From Parolsenella catena (GTDB lineage Bacteria; Actinomycetota; Coriobacteriia; Coriobacteriales; Atopobiaceae): a stretch of DNA of 64,000 nucleotides. The notes under the pieces were generated by a model, which ran no database searches, had not been told where the DNA came from, and saw nothing but the letters and a program-made list of their open reading frames with translations. Of the stretch, positions 8,490 to 16,614 are shown piece after piece. Every line of letters begins with the position of its first letter. The stretch's first letter is position 1. The DNA is taken from the NCBI RefSeq assembly GCF_003966955.1, contig NZ_AP019367.1:558001-622000 (forward strand). Reading direction: 5' to 3'. Both the position numbers and the translations under genes were made by a program.

Positions 8490-8984
8490 GTGGAGCAGTT
8501 TGGGAGCGCGCCGGACGCGATCGCGGGCGCGGCATCGCGCGAGGCGAGCGTCATCGCCGTGTGCGCGAGCGAGCGCAAGGGCACCAGAAAGCACCCCGTG
8601 GAGGCCATCGAGCTTTTGGTGGGCACGGGCGTGGCCGGAGACGCCCACGCGGGCGCCTGGCACCGCCAGGTGAGCCTGCTGCCCGACGAGGCGGTGGACG
8701 AGCTGCGCGGCGTCCTGCCCAGCCTGGCGCCGGGTGACTTCGCCGAGAACATCCTCACGCGCGGGCTCGACCTCAAGTCGCTGCCCGTGGGCACTACGCT
8801 CGCGGCCGGCACGGCGCTTCTCGCCGTGACGCAGATTGGCAAGAAGTGCCACAACGACTGCGAGATCCGCCGCCTCACCGGCAAGTGCGCCATGCCCAGC
8901 GAGGGCATATTCGCCGTGGTCATCCGCGATGGCGTCGTGCGCGCGGGGGATGCGGTGCGCGTGGTGGAGGTGAGCGAGCGATGA
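8490..8984 (+). CDS. MOSC domain-containing protein
   Basis: MOSC domains bind molybdenum cofactor or its sulfurated form and occur in cofactor sulfurases and small stand-alone proteins. The 164-aa protein shows KHPVEAIELLVGTGVAGDAHAG, HRQVSLL, PGDFAENILTRGLDL and a cysteine-bearing GKKCHNDCEIRR segment followed by GIFAVVIRDGVVRAGD, the usual small-MOSC layout. GTG start, one base after moaC; its TGA overlaps the next ATG. In this cluster it may carry cofactor between synthesis and insertion, but the exact role is inferred from context. Confidence 0.88.
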   Translation: MEQFGSAPDAIAGAASREASVIAVCASERKGTRKHPVEAIELLVGTGVAGDAHAGAWHRQVSLLPDEAVDELRGVLPSLAPGDFAENILTRGLDLKSLPVGTTLAAGTALLAVTQIGKKCHNDCEIRRLTGKCAMPSEGIFAVVIRDGVVRAGDAVRVVEVSER

Positions 8985-10015
8985 GGGAGCTTGCGGTCCA
9001 GGACGCCGTGGGGCACGTGCTGTGCCACGACATGACCCAGATCATCCCCGGCAAGTTCAAGGGCGCGCGGTTCCGCAAGGGCCACGTCGTGACCCCCGAG
9101 GACGTGGACGTGCTGCTCTCCATGGGCAAGCGCAGCGTCTACGTGTGGGAGATGCAGCCGGGGATGCTGCACGAGAACGACGCGGCACTGCGCCTGTGTG
9201 CGCTTGCCGAGGGGCCGGGCTGCACGCACAAGCCCGACATCAAGGAGGGAAAGATCGAGCTCACGGCAGCGCATGACGGCTGCTTCACCGTACGCTCCGA
9301 GGCGCTTCTCGCCGTGAACCGCGTGCCGCAGGTCATGGTGGCCACGCGCAAGGGGAACACGGCCGTGCGTGCGGGCGACAAGCTCGCGGGCATGCGCGTG
9401 ATCCCGCTCGTCATCGACGAGGCCACGCTCGATGAGGCCGACGCCGCCGCGGCCGCCGCCCCCGGCTCCGGCCCGCTGTGCGAGGTCGTGCCGTTTTGCC
9501 TGCGTCGCGTGGGCATCGTCACCACGGGCAGCGAGGTGGCGGGCGGCCTTGTCGAGGACTCGTTCACGCCGGTGGTTCAGGCAAAGCTCGCGGCCTTTGG
9601 CATCGAGATGGTGGCCCACGAGCTGCCCGGCGACGACATGGAAGACATCGTGGCCGCCATCGGTCGCGTGCGCGAGGCGGGCGTTGACCTCGTGGTGTGC
9701 ACGGGAGGCATGTCCGTGGACCCGGACGACAACACCCCCGGCGCCATCCAGCGAAGCGGCGCCGAGATGGTGACCTACGGCGCGCCGGTGCTGCCCGGCG
9801 CCATGCTGTTCGTGGGCTACTATGCAGATGGCACCCCCGTGCTGGGCCTTCCGGGCTGCGTCATGTTCGCCAAGGCCACGATCTTGGACCTCGTGCTGCC
9901 GAGAATCGCCGCGGGCATCCGCCTCACGCGCGGCGACATCGTGGCGTACGGCGAGGGCGGGCTGTGCCTGGGATGCGAGGAGTGCCACTACCCGATCTGT
10001 CCGTTTGGCAAGTAA
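8981..10015 (+). CDS. MoeA-like molybdopterin-binding protein with C-terminal Cys cluster
   Basis: Contains a MoCF/molybdopterin-binding domain (VGIVTTGSEVAGG, VVCTGGMSVDPDDNTPGAI, VLPGAMLFVG, VLGLPGCVMF), so it probably acts at the molybdate-insertion step like MoeA. It is 344 aa, shorter than classical MoeA (about 400), and lacks a clear MoeA N-terminal domain order. The last 19 residues carry four cysteines (C329, C332, C335, C340) and a His in LCLGCEECHYPICPFGK, a likely metal site. ATG 8981 overlaps the MOSC stop. A dedicated role in a hydroxylase pathway rather than general cofactor synthesis is possible. Confidence 0.82.
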   Translation: MRELAVQDAVGHVLCHDMTQIIPGKFKGARFRKGHVVTPEDVDVLLSMGKRSVYVWEMQPGMLHENDAALRLCALAEGPGCTHKPDIKEGKIELTAAHDGCFTVRSEALLAVNRVPQVMVATRKGNTAVRAGDKLAGMRVIPLVIDEATLDEADAAAAAAPGSGPLCEVVPFCLRRVGIVTTGSEVAGGLVEDSFTPVVQAKLAAFGIEMVAHELPGDDMEDIVAAIGRVREAGVDLVVCTGGMSVDPDDNTPGAIQRSGAEMVTYGAPVLPGAMLFVGYYADGTPVLGLPGCVMFAKATILDLVLPRIAAGIRLTRGDIVAYGEGGLCLGCEECHYPICPFGK

Positions 10016-10033
10016 CGCGAGCTTGGAGGACCC

Positions 10034-11263
10034 ATGGGACACCATCACGAGCAGAGCGGCGCGCTCGGCGGCGCGGCCGGCGTGCAGGCATACGCGGCGG
10101 CCGTCATCACGGTGAGCGACCGCTGCTCGGCCGGCCGGCGCGATGACGCCACGGGCCCGGCCGTGGCCGAGCTTCTCGCGCGCGAGGGGTTCGAGGTCTG
10201 CTCGACCGCGATCGTGGCAGACGACGTCAATGCGATTGGCGCGGCCATCAAAGACGCTGCCGCCGCCGACGTGGCTCTGTGCGTCACGGCCGGCGGCACG
10301 GGTCTCTCGCCGCGCGACGTCACGCCCGAGGCCACCGAGGCCGTCTGCGAGCGCATGGTCCCCGGCCTCGGCGAGCTCATGCGCGCCTCCTCGGCCGCCA
10401 TCACCTCTCACGCGTGGGTCTCTCGCGCCACGGCCGGCACGCTGGGGCGCACGCTCGTGGTGAACGTGCCGGGAAGCCCCAAGGGCGCCACGGAGAACCT
10501 CGAGGCGGTCCTTGGCCCCGTGCGCCACGGCCTCAAGATGCTTCGCGCCGATGCCCCGCAGGACTGCGCAGCCGAGCGTCGCGGGTGCGAGCTCTCGCAG
10601 GCCGCGGCGTCCCTCTCGCGCAAGCCCTGCGTGCTGTTCGACTTCGACGGAACGCTCGCCGACACCAAGCCCCACATCGTGGCCACGGCCACCGAGGTCC
10701 TGCGCGGCTTTGGCCTCACGGACGATGAGATCGGCGACGCGGGCCGGCTCGTGGGGCCGCCCTTCCCGGCGGCCTTCTCGCTCGTCTACGGCCTGTCCGA
10801 GGAGGACGCCGCCGAGGTCACGCGCCGCTACCGCGCCATCTACGGGAACCTGGGCCCGGAGGCCTTCCCGCTGTTCGACGGCATCCGCGAGCTGCTCTGC
10901 GACCTGCGCGAGGCCGGCAGGAGGCTCGCGATCACCTCGTCCAAGAACGAGCGGCTCGTGCGCAAGACCCTGGCCGAGACGGGCATCGACGCTCTGTTCG
11001 ACGCCGTCGTGGCCGCCCATGACCCCAAGCACGTGGGCAAGGAGCACCTTGTGGCCTCCTCGCTTGAGGCGCTTGGCTGCCAGGCGGCCGACGCCGTCAT
11101 GGTGGGGGACCGCTTCTACGACATCGAGGGCGCGCGCGCCAACGGCGTGGCGAGCCTGGGCGTCTACCTGGGCAACACGGCCAAGCCCGGCGAGCTCGAG
11201 CATGCCGGCGCCACCGCCTGCGTGAGCTCCGTGGCCGACATGCGCCGCGCGCTGCTCGGCTGA
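10034..11263 (+). CDS. MogA/MoaB molybdopterin adenylyltransferase fused to a HAD phosphatase
   Basis: A two-domain protein of 409 aa. Residues about 18-175 form a MogA/MoaB domain (AAVITVSDRCSAG, VTAGGTGLSPRDVTPEAT, VVNVPGSPKGATENLEAVL), which adenylates molybdopterin before molybdenum insertion. Residues about 197-409 form a HAD hydrolase of the phosphoglycolate-phosphatase type: nucleophile D203 in FDFDGTLAD, motif II ITSSKN, and VGDRFYDIEGARAN. The reading frame is continuous through an approximately 20-residue linker. GGAGG at 10025 sets the start. The HAD half might act on a nucleotide or phosphate by-product, but its substrate is unknown. Confidence 0.87.
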   Translation: MGHHHEQSGALGGAAGVQAYAAAVITVSDRCSAGRRDDATGPAVAELLAREGFEVCSTAIVADDVNAIGAAIKDAAAADVALCVTAGGTGLSPRDVTPEATEAVCERMVPGLGELMRASSAAITSHAWVSRATAGTLGRTLVVNVPGSPKGATENLEAVLGPVRHGLKMLRADAPQDCAAERRGCELSQAAASLSRKPCVLFDFDGTLADTKPHIVATATEVLRGFGLTDDEIGDAGRLVGPPFPAAFSLVYGLSEEDAAEVTRRYRAIYGNLGPEAFPLFDGIRELLCDLREAGRRLAITSSKNERLVRKTLAETGIDALFDAVVAAHDPKHVGKEHLVASSLEALGCQAADAVMVGDRFYDIEGARANGVASLGVYLGNTAKPGELEHAGATACVSSVADMRRALLG

Positions 11264-11365
11264 CGGCGACCCGCTCATTGGATTTCTCGCCCTCGCGCGG
11301 GGCCACACTGGGTACAAGAAGGGCAACGGCTGCGCGCTACGGCGCGCCAATGAGAGGAGCACACC

Positions 11366-11746
11366 ATGGCAGACATCGCTAACGGCATCGCGGAGGCCGC
11401 CCGCACCGCGTTTCTCGCGGGCGTGGGCGCCGTCGCCTTTGGTGCCGAGAAGACCACCGAGTTCGTGGACACGCTCGTCAAGAAGGGCGAGCTCACGGTC
11501 GATCAGGGCAAGGACCTCAACCGCGAGCTCACGCAGAAGGCCAAGGACACCGTGAACGAGGCGCAGGACGCGGTGCTGCGCGCCCGCCTCGCCACCATGT
11601 CGCCCGCCGAGCGCGAAGCCTTCGCGGACCGCGCGCGCCAGATCGCGAGCGACATGAACGCCAAGGCGAGCGAGGACGCTGGAGCCACCGTTGACGTCGA
11701 GGTCGAGGTCGAGGCCGAGGACGGCGACGCCGAGGCCGCGGAGTAG
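11366..11746 (+). CDS. Phasin-like amphipathic helical protein
   Basis: A 126-aa protein with no signal peptide: a glycine-containing hydrophobic N-terminal helix (AFLAGVGAVAFGAEKTTEFVD), a charged helical middle (VKKGELTVDQGKDLNRELTQKAKD) and an acidic tail rich in E, V and A. This resembles the small phasin-like proteins (PhaF/PhaI superfamily) often encoded beside AarF/UbiB kinases, as here with a five-base gap. No polyhydroxyalkanoate genes are visible, so granule binding should not be assumed; a lipid-surface or structural role is equally possible. A GAGAGGAG ribosome site precedes ATG 11366. Confidence 0.72.
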   Translation: MADIANGIAEAARTAFLAGVGAVAFGAEKTTEFVDTLVKKGELTVDQGKDLNRELTQKAKDTVNEAQDAVLRARLATMSPAEREAFADRARQIASDMNAKASEDAGATVDVEVEVEAEDGDAEAAE

Positions 11747-11751
11747 CCCAC

Positions 11752-13569
11752 TTGGCGGCGAGAGCAGACAACACCGAGCGGCAGGCCACCCCTGGTACCA
11801 AGCCGGGGGTGGCCCTCCATGCCGACCCCTCGAGCCCCGAGGCGCAAGACGCCATGTGGGAGGCGGCGCTCGCCGGCGTGGAGGGCGAGCTCGACGAGGA
11901 CGACTCGGTGACGATCGGCCTTCTGCGCGGGGCACGCCGCAACGACGCGAGCCGCTACGGCGTCTCGGCCAAGCGCCGGCACGCGCGCATCCTGCAGATC
12001 TTTGGCATCGTGCGCAAGTACGACGTCTTCGGCGGCATCACGCCGGTGAAGTTTCGCCGCATGCTCGAGGAGCTTGGCCCCACGTTCGTGAAGGCGGGCC
12101 AGATCCTGTCCATGCGCTCGGAGATTCTGCCCGAGCGCTTCTGCTCCGAGCTCACGAAGCTGCGCAGCGACGTGGACCCCATGCCCTACGAGACCGTCAT
12201 CGCCGTGCTCGAGCAGGAGTATGGCGGGCAGTTCGGCGAGCTGTTTGACGCCATCGGCGAGCATCCGCTGGGGTCTGCCTCCGTGGCGCAGGTGCATCGC
12301 GCGCGTCTCGCCACCGGCGAGGACGTGGCCGTGAAGGTGCAGCGCCCGCACGTCCAGGAGGTCATGGCCCAAGACATCGACATCATGCGCTCGCTCGTGC
12401 GCCACCTCACGCCCTTCTTCAAGGGCGAGCAGTTCCTTGACCTCACGAGCGTCGTCGAGGAGCTGTGGGACACCTTCCGCGAGGAGACGGACTTTCTCGT
12501 GGAGGCGCGCAACCTCGAGGAGTTCCGCCGCAACAACGAGGACTGCAAGTTCGTGACGTGCCCCAAGCCCTACCTGCGGCTGTGCACGAAGCACGTCGTG
12601 GTCATGGACTACGTGGACGGCATCACGATCTCCAGCCCGGCCCGTCTTACGGAGGAGGGCTACAACCTCACCGAGATAGGCACCAAGCTCGTGGACAACT
12701 ACGCCAGCCAGCTGCTCGACGACGGCTTCTTCCACGCGGACCCGCATCCCGGCAACATCGAGGTGTTCGGCGGGCAGATCGTGTTCCTGGACCTGGGGAT
12801 CACGGGCAGGCTGAGCCCGTCGCTTCGCCGCATCATGCGCGACATGATCTTCTCGGTGGCAGAGCGCGACACCCCGCGGCTCAAGAGCGCGCTTCTGCGC
12901 CTCTCGTCCACAAGCCCAGACGAGGTGGACCACGCCGAGCTGCTCGCAGACCTCGACGAGGTCGTCGACGAGTTTGGCACCGTGAGCCTCTCAGAGCTGG
13001 ACCTCGGGAGCTTTCTGGGCAACATCATCGCGCTCGCGCGCCGCAACGGCATCGAGCTGCCCGGCCAGATCACGAGCATGGCCCGCGGCCTCGTGACGCT
13101 CGAGGGCGTGCTCGACGAGTTTCTGCCCGGCGTCAACATGATCGACATCATCTCCCAGCACATCCGCGCCCACACGGACGCCGCCGAGAAGCTCAGGCAC
13201 GACGCGAGCGAGCTCGCCATCCGCGGCAAGGCCGCGACGAAGGGCCTGCTTGGCGCCGCCGCCCAGGCCGAGCTCGCCATGAGCATGCTCACGCGCGGCC
13301 AGCTCAAGCTCAACATGGACTTCGTGGGCTCCGAGGATCCCATCGACGACCTCTCCCACATCGCAGACCGCCTCACGCTCGGCGTGCTGTGCGTGGGGTT
13401 CCTCATCGCGGCGAGCGCCATCGTCATGAGCAGCCGCGTGCCCGCCGACGCCTTCTGCGTGCTCGGCGTGCCGGCGTTCGCGTTCGTGTGCTACGTGCTC
13501 GCGTTTGCCCTGGCGTTTGCCGTGTTGCACGACATCTGGGCCCGGCACCGCCGCAAGCACGGGAAATAG
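11752..13569 (+). CDS. AarF/UbiB (ABC1) family atypical kinase
   Basis: Member of the UbiB/ABC1/COQ8 protein-kinase-like family, linked to isoprenoid lipid metabolism; ATPase or kinase targets are unresolved. Family motifs are present: FVKAGQILSMRSEILP (KxGQ), GSASVAQVHRA, the lysine in VAVKVQRP, FHADPHPGN in the catalytic loop and FLDLGITGRL in place of DFG. Two C-terminal hydrophobic segments (about residues 545-590) should anchor it in the membrane. The TTG start at 11752 gives 605 aa; ATG 11820 is an alternative. It is probably cotranscribed with the phasin-like gene. Confidence 0.9.
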   Translation: MAARADNTERQATPGTKPGVALHADPSSPEAQDAMWEAALAGVEGELDEDDSVTIGLLRGARRNDASRYGVSAKRRHARILQIFGIVRKYDVFGGITPVKFRRMLEELGPTFVKAGQILSMRSEILPERFCSELTKLRSDVDPMPYETVIAVLEQEYGGQFGELFDAIGEHPLGSASVAQVHRARLATGEDVAVKVQRPHVQEVMAQDIDIMRSLVRHLTPFFKGEQFLDLTSVVEELWDTFREETDFLVEARNLEEFRRNNEDCKFVTCPKPYLRLCTKHVVVMDYVDGITISSPARLTEEGYNLTEIGTKLVDNYASQLLDDGFFHADPHPGNIEVFGGQIVFLDLGITGRLSPSLRRIMRDMIFSVAERDTPRLKSALLRLSSTSPDEVDHAELLADLDEVVDEFGTVSLSELDLGSFLGNIIALARRNGIELPGQITSMARGLVTLEGVLDEFLPGVNMIDIISQHIRAHTDAAEKLRHDASELAIRGKAATKGLLGAAAQAELAMSMLTRGQLKLNMDFVGSEDPIDDLSHIADRLTLGVLCVGFLIAASAIVMSSRVPADAFCVLGVPAFAFVCYVLAFALAFAVLHDIWARHRRKHGK

Positions 13570-13689
13570 GGCGTCGCTAGGCCCCGCCGGACGCGAACGG
13601 TTCGTGGTGCATGGCCGTCTTTGCGCGGTGCTGCCGCGGGGTCTTTGACGTGTCCGCGCCGAATGGCTTAGGTATTTCGAACTTACTTT

Positions 13690-13780
13690 TTTGCGAAACA
13701 CCCAAATGGTTCGCAAATCGCGTGCCAAATGGGGCAAAGCGAGGCTTTCGTTGAATACATGCGCCCTTTTGGGATATAAA
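13690..13780 (+). promoter_or_regulatory. htpG promoter and TTTGCGAA-N12-TTCGCAAA dyad
   Basis: A sigma70-type promoter, TTGAAT (13751-13756), 18-bp spacer, TATAAA (13775-13780), lies 83 bases before htpG. Upstream, TTTGCGAA (13690-13697) and TTCGCAAA (13710-13717) form a perfect inverted repeat that could be an operator. Outer CTTAGGT/ACCTAAG arms (13667 and 13781) enclose the whole region. No CIRCE or HAIR heat-shock element was seen. Confidence 0.6.
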
Positions 13781-13863
13781 ACCTAAGTCAAGCAATGGCA
13801 GATTATCTGCGTGGCGCGCCTTTGCGCCGCGCGTCTGCCCCGCACGTTCCGGGAGGCACGCAC

Positions 13864-15879
13864 ATGCGCAAGTTCAAGACGGAGAGCAAGAAGCTCCTCG
13901 ACCTCATGATCAACTCGATCTACACCAACAAGGAGATATTCCTGCGCGAGCTCATCTCCAACGCGTCGGACGCCGAGGACAAGCTCTACCTCAAGAGCCT
14001 CACGGATTCCAGCATCAAGCTCGACGAGGACAGCCTGTCCATCCGCGTCACGCCCGACAAGGACGCCCGCACGCTCACCATCTCGGACAACGGCACCGGT
14101 ATGACGGCCGACGAGCTCGAGGCCAACCTCGGCACGATCGCCCACTCCGGCTCCGAGGAGTTCAAGACCGCCAACGCCGAGCACCAGGGTGACGACGTGG
14201 ACATCATCGGCCAGTTCGGCGTGGGCTTCTACTCCGCGTTCATGGTCGCGAGCAAGGTTCGCGTCGTGACGCGCGCGGCCGGCGAGGACGTCGCCCACGT
14301 CTGGGAGAGTGACGGCCTGGAGGGCTACACCATCGAGGACGGCGAGCGTGACCACTGCGGCACCGACGTCATCCTCACGCTCAAGGAGGACGTCGAGGGC
14401 ACCGACGGCGCCGAGGGCGAGCGCTACAGCCGCTACCTCGAGGAGTGGGAGCTCAAGAACCTCATAAAGCAGTACAGCAACTACGTGCGCCATCCCATCC
14501 AGATGATGGTGACCAAGAGCCGCCAGAAGCCCAAGCCCGAGGACGCGCCGGAGGACTACAAGCCGGAGTACGAGGACTACACCGAGCTCGAGACCATCAA
14601 CTCCATGACGCCCATCTGGAAGAAGCGCGGCGACGTGGAGCAGAAGGACTACGACGAGTTCTATAAGTCCGCGTTCCACGACTGGGAGGATCCGGCCCGC
14701 ACGATCACGTTCCACGCCGAGGGCGCACTCGAGTACGACGCGCTGCTCTTCATCCCCGGCAAGGCGCCGTTCGACCTGTACAGCAAGGACTATGAGAAGG
14801 GCCTGGCGCTCTACAGCTCCAACGTCCTGATCATGGACAAGTGCGCGGACCTGCTGCCCGACTACTACAACTTCGTCCGCGGCGTCGTGGACTCGCCGGA
14901 CGTCACGCTCAACATCTCGCGTGAGACGCTGCAGCAGAACCGCCAGCTGCACGCCATCGCCAACCGCATCGAGAAGAAGGTCACGAGCGAGCTTCAGGCC
15001 ATGCGCGACCAGGACCGTGACGCCTACGAGAAGTTCTTCGAGAACTTCGGCCGCGGCCTCAAGTTCGGCATCTACTCCAGCTACGGCATGAAGGCCTCCG
15101 AGCTCGCCGACCTGCTGCTGTTCTGGAGCGCCCGCGAGAAGAAGATGGTGACGCTCGCCGAGTACGCCAAGGCCATGCCCGCCGGCCAGAAGGCCGTCTA
15201 CTACGCCGCCGGCGACTCGCGTGACCGCCTCGAGAAGATGCCCGTCGTGCGCGCCGCGCTCGACCACGGCTGTGACGTGCTGCTCTGCACGGCCGATGTG
15301 GACGAGTTCACGTTCCAGGCCATGCGCACCTACGAGGCCAAGGGCCTGCCCAAGACCTACGAGGACGACGCCGCCCGCGAGGCGGCCGAGAAGGCCGTGG
15401 CCGACGGCGCCGAGCCCGAGGTCGAGGATCGCTCGCTCGAGCTGAAGAACGTCGCCGCCGGTGACGTGGACTTTGCCACCGAGGACGAGAAGAAGGCCGC
15501 CGAGGAGACGGCGAAGGCCAACGAGGACCTCTTCGACGCCATGAAGGAGGCCCTGGGCGACAAGGTTACGAAGGTCACGGTCTCCGCGCGCCTCACCGAC
15601 GCCCCGGCCGCCATCACCTCCGAGGGTCCGCTGTCGCTCGAGATGGAGAAGGTGCTCGCCGCCGGCCCGGACGCCGGCGAGGCGCCCAAGGCCCAGCGCG
15701 TGCTCGAGCTGAACGCCAAGCACCCCGTCTTCGACAAGCTCAAGGCCGCCCAGGAGTCGGGCGACAAGGAAAAGCTCTCCCTGTACGCCGGCCTGCTCTA
15801 TGACCAGGCCCTGCTCGTCGAGGGCATGCTGCCGGATGACCCGGTGGCCTTCGCCAGCCACGTCTGCGAGCTCATGTAG
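13864..15879 (+). CDS. htpG: Hsp90-family chaperone HtpG
   Basis: ATP-dependent cytosolic chaperone. GGGAGG at 13851-13856 sets ATG 13864; a 23-residue upstream extension in frame has no such support. The 671-aa protein has the GHKL ATPase domain (LRELISNASDAEDKL, ISDNGTGM, IAHSGSEEF, GQFGVGFYSAFMV), the middle domain (KAPFDLY, VDSPDVTLNISRETLQQ) and a C-terminal dimerisation region. A charged insertion around residues 500-545, rich in Glu and Ala, separates middle and C-terminal domains. It is transcribed alone from its own promoter. Confidence 0.96.
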   Translation: MRKFKTESKKLLDLMINSIYTNKEIFLRELISNASDAEDKLYLKSLTDSSIKLDEDSLSIRVTPDKDARTLTISDNGTGMTADELEANLGTIAHSGSEEFKTANAEHQGDDVDIIGQFGVGFYSAFMVASKVRVVTRAAGEDVAHVWESDGLEGYTIEDGERDHCGTDVILTLKEDVEGTDGAEGERYSRYLEEWELKNLIKQYSNYVRHPIQMMVTKSRQKPKPEDAPEDYKPEYEDYTELETINSMTPIWKKRGDVEQKDYDEFYKSAFHDWEDPARTITFHAEGALEYDALLFIPGKAPFDLYSKDYEKGLALYSSNVLIMDKCADLLPDYYNFVRGVVDSPDVTLNISRETLQQNRQLHAIANRIEKKVTSELQAMRDQDRDAYEKFFENFGRGLKFGIYSSYGMKASELADLLLFWSAREKKMVTLAEYAKAMPAGQKAVYYAAGDSRDRLEKMPVVRAALDHGCDVLLCTADVDEFTFQAMRTYEAKGLPKTYEDDAAREAAEKAVADGAEPEVEDRSLELKNVAAGDVDFATEDEKKAAEETAKANEDLFDAMKEALGDKVTKVTVSARLTDAPAAITSEGPLSLEMEKVLAAGPDAGEAPKAQRVLELNAKHPVFDKLKAAQESGDKEKLSLYAGLLYDQALLVEGMLPDDPVAFASHVCELM

Positions 15880-15974
15880 TCGCGGCTGCCGCGACCATCC
15901 TGCCGCTCACCACGCGCCCCGTGCCGCCTGCGCCTCTCGCGCCTCGGCCCGGGGCGCTTCTCGTGCCGGACGGC

Positions 15975-16010
15975 TATGATGACAGGAGAAAGGTCATACC
16001 TATTACCTTT
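15975..16010 (+). promoter_or_regulatory. Candidate promoter and operator of the deaminase-GntR operon
   Basis: A -10-like TATGAT (15975-15980) is followed at once by the palindrome AAAGGT-N10-ACCTTT (15989-15994 and 16005-16010), positioned where a repressor would cover the transcription start. The second gene of the operon is a GntR regulator, which could bind it. No good -35 was found. Confidence 0.4.
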
Positions 16011-16125
16011 CAGGCGCCAAGACGGGTGCGCGGCCATGCGGAAGGGGGATGGTCTCGCACCCGTCGCGCGCCCTGCTCGCGCGGCCACAGGGGCGAGGCG
16101 CGGCAAAAGAGCTAAGGAGAACGTC

Positions 16126-16605
16126 ATGGCCGAGTCCAACGAGTACTACCTGCGTCGCTGCATCCAGGTCTCCCGCGAGTCGCGCGAGCACGGCAACACG
16201 CCCTTCGGCGCCCTGCTCACGGACAAGGACGGCAACATCCTCATGGAGCAGGAGAACATCGAGATCACGCAGCGAGATGCCACCGGCCATGCCGAGACGG
16301 CGCTCGTGCGCCGCGCCAGCCACGAGTACGGCCGCGCCTTCCTCAAGGACTGCACGCTCTACACCACGGCCGAGCCGTGCGCCATGTGCTCGGGCGCCAT
16401 CTACTGGGCCGGCATCGGCCGCGTGGTCTACGGCATGACGGAGCGCCGCCTGCTGCAGCTCACCGGCTCCAACGAGCAGAACCCCACGTTCGACCTGCCG
16501 TGCCGCGACGTCTTTGCCCGCGGCCAGAAGGACATCAAGGTCGAGGGCCCGTTCCCCGAGGTTGAGGAAGAGGCCGCGGAGGTCCACAAGGGCTACTGGG
16601 ACTAG
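16126..16605 (+). CDS. Nucleoside/cytidine-family zinc deaminase
   Basis: Zinc-dependent deaminase of the guanine/tRNA-adenosine/cytosine deaminase superfamily. The 159-aa protein has the zinc and proton-shuttle motif GHAE (H55, E57) and PCAMCSGAIYWAG (C85, C88). The spacing and the C-terminal DLPCRDVFARGQKDIKVEGP fit small purine/guanine-deaminase-like enzymes better than the tRNA-specific TadA, but the substrate is not certain. AAGGAGA at 16114-16120 sets ATG 16126. It is cotranscribed with a GntR regulator directly downstream, suggesting ligand-controlled nucleobase catabolism or salvage. Confidence 0.85.
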   Translation: MAESNEYYLRRCIQVSRESREHGNTPFGALLTDKDGNILMEQENIEITQRDATGHAETALVRRASHEYGRAFLKDCTLYTTAEPCAMCSGAIYWAGIGRVVYGMTERRLLQLTGSNEQNPTFDLPCRDVFARGQKDIKVEGPFPEVEEEAAEVHKGYWD

Positions 16606-16614
16606 GTGGCCCCG

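Noticed and set aside
7748-11935. 1395-aa minus-strand open frame opposite the molybdenum cofactor genes
   Set aside because: It is a GC-rich shadow of well-supported plus-strand genes, with Arg/Ala/His-rich composition and no domain motif.
13795-13863. HtpG start 23 codons upstream
   Set aside because: No ribosome site there, while GGGAGG lies seven bases before ATG 13864, where HtpG homology begins.
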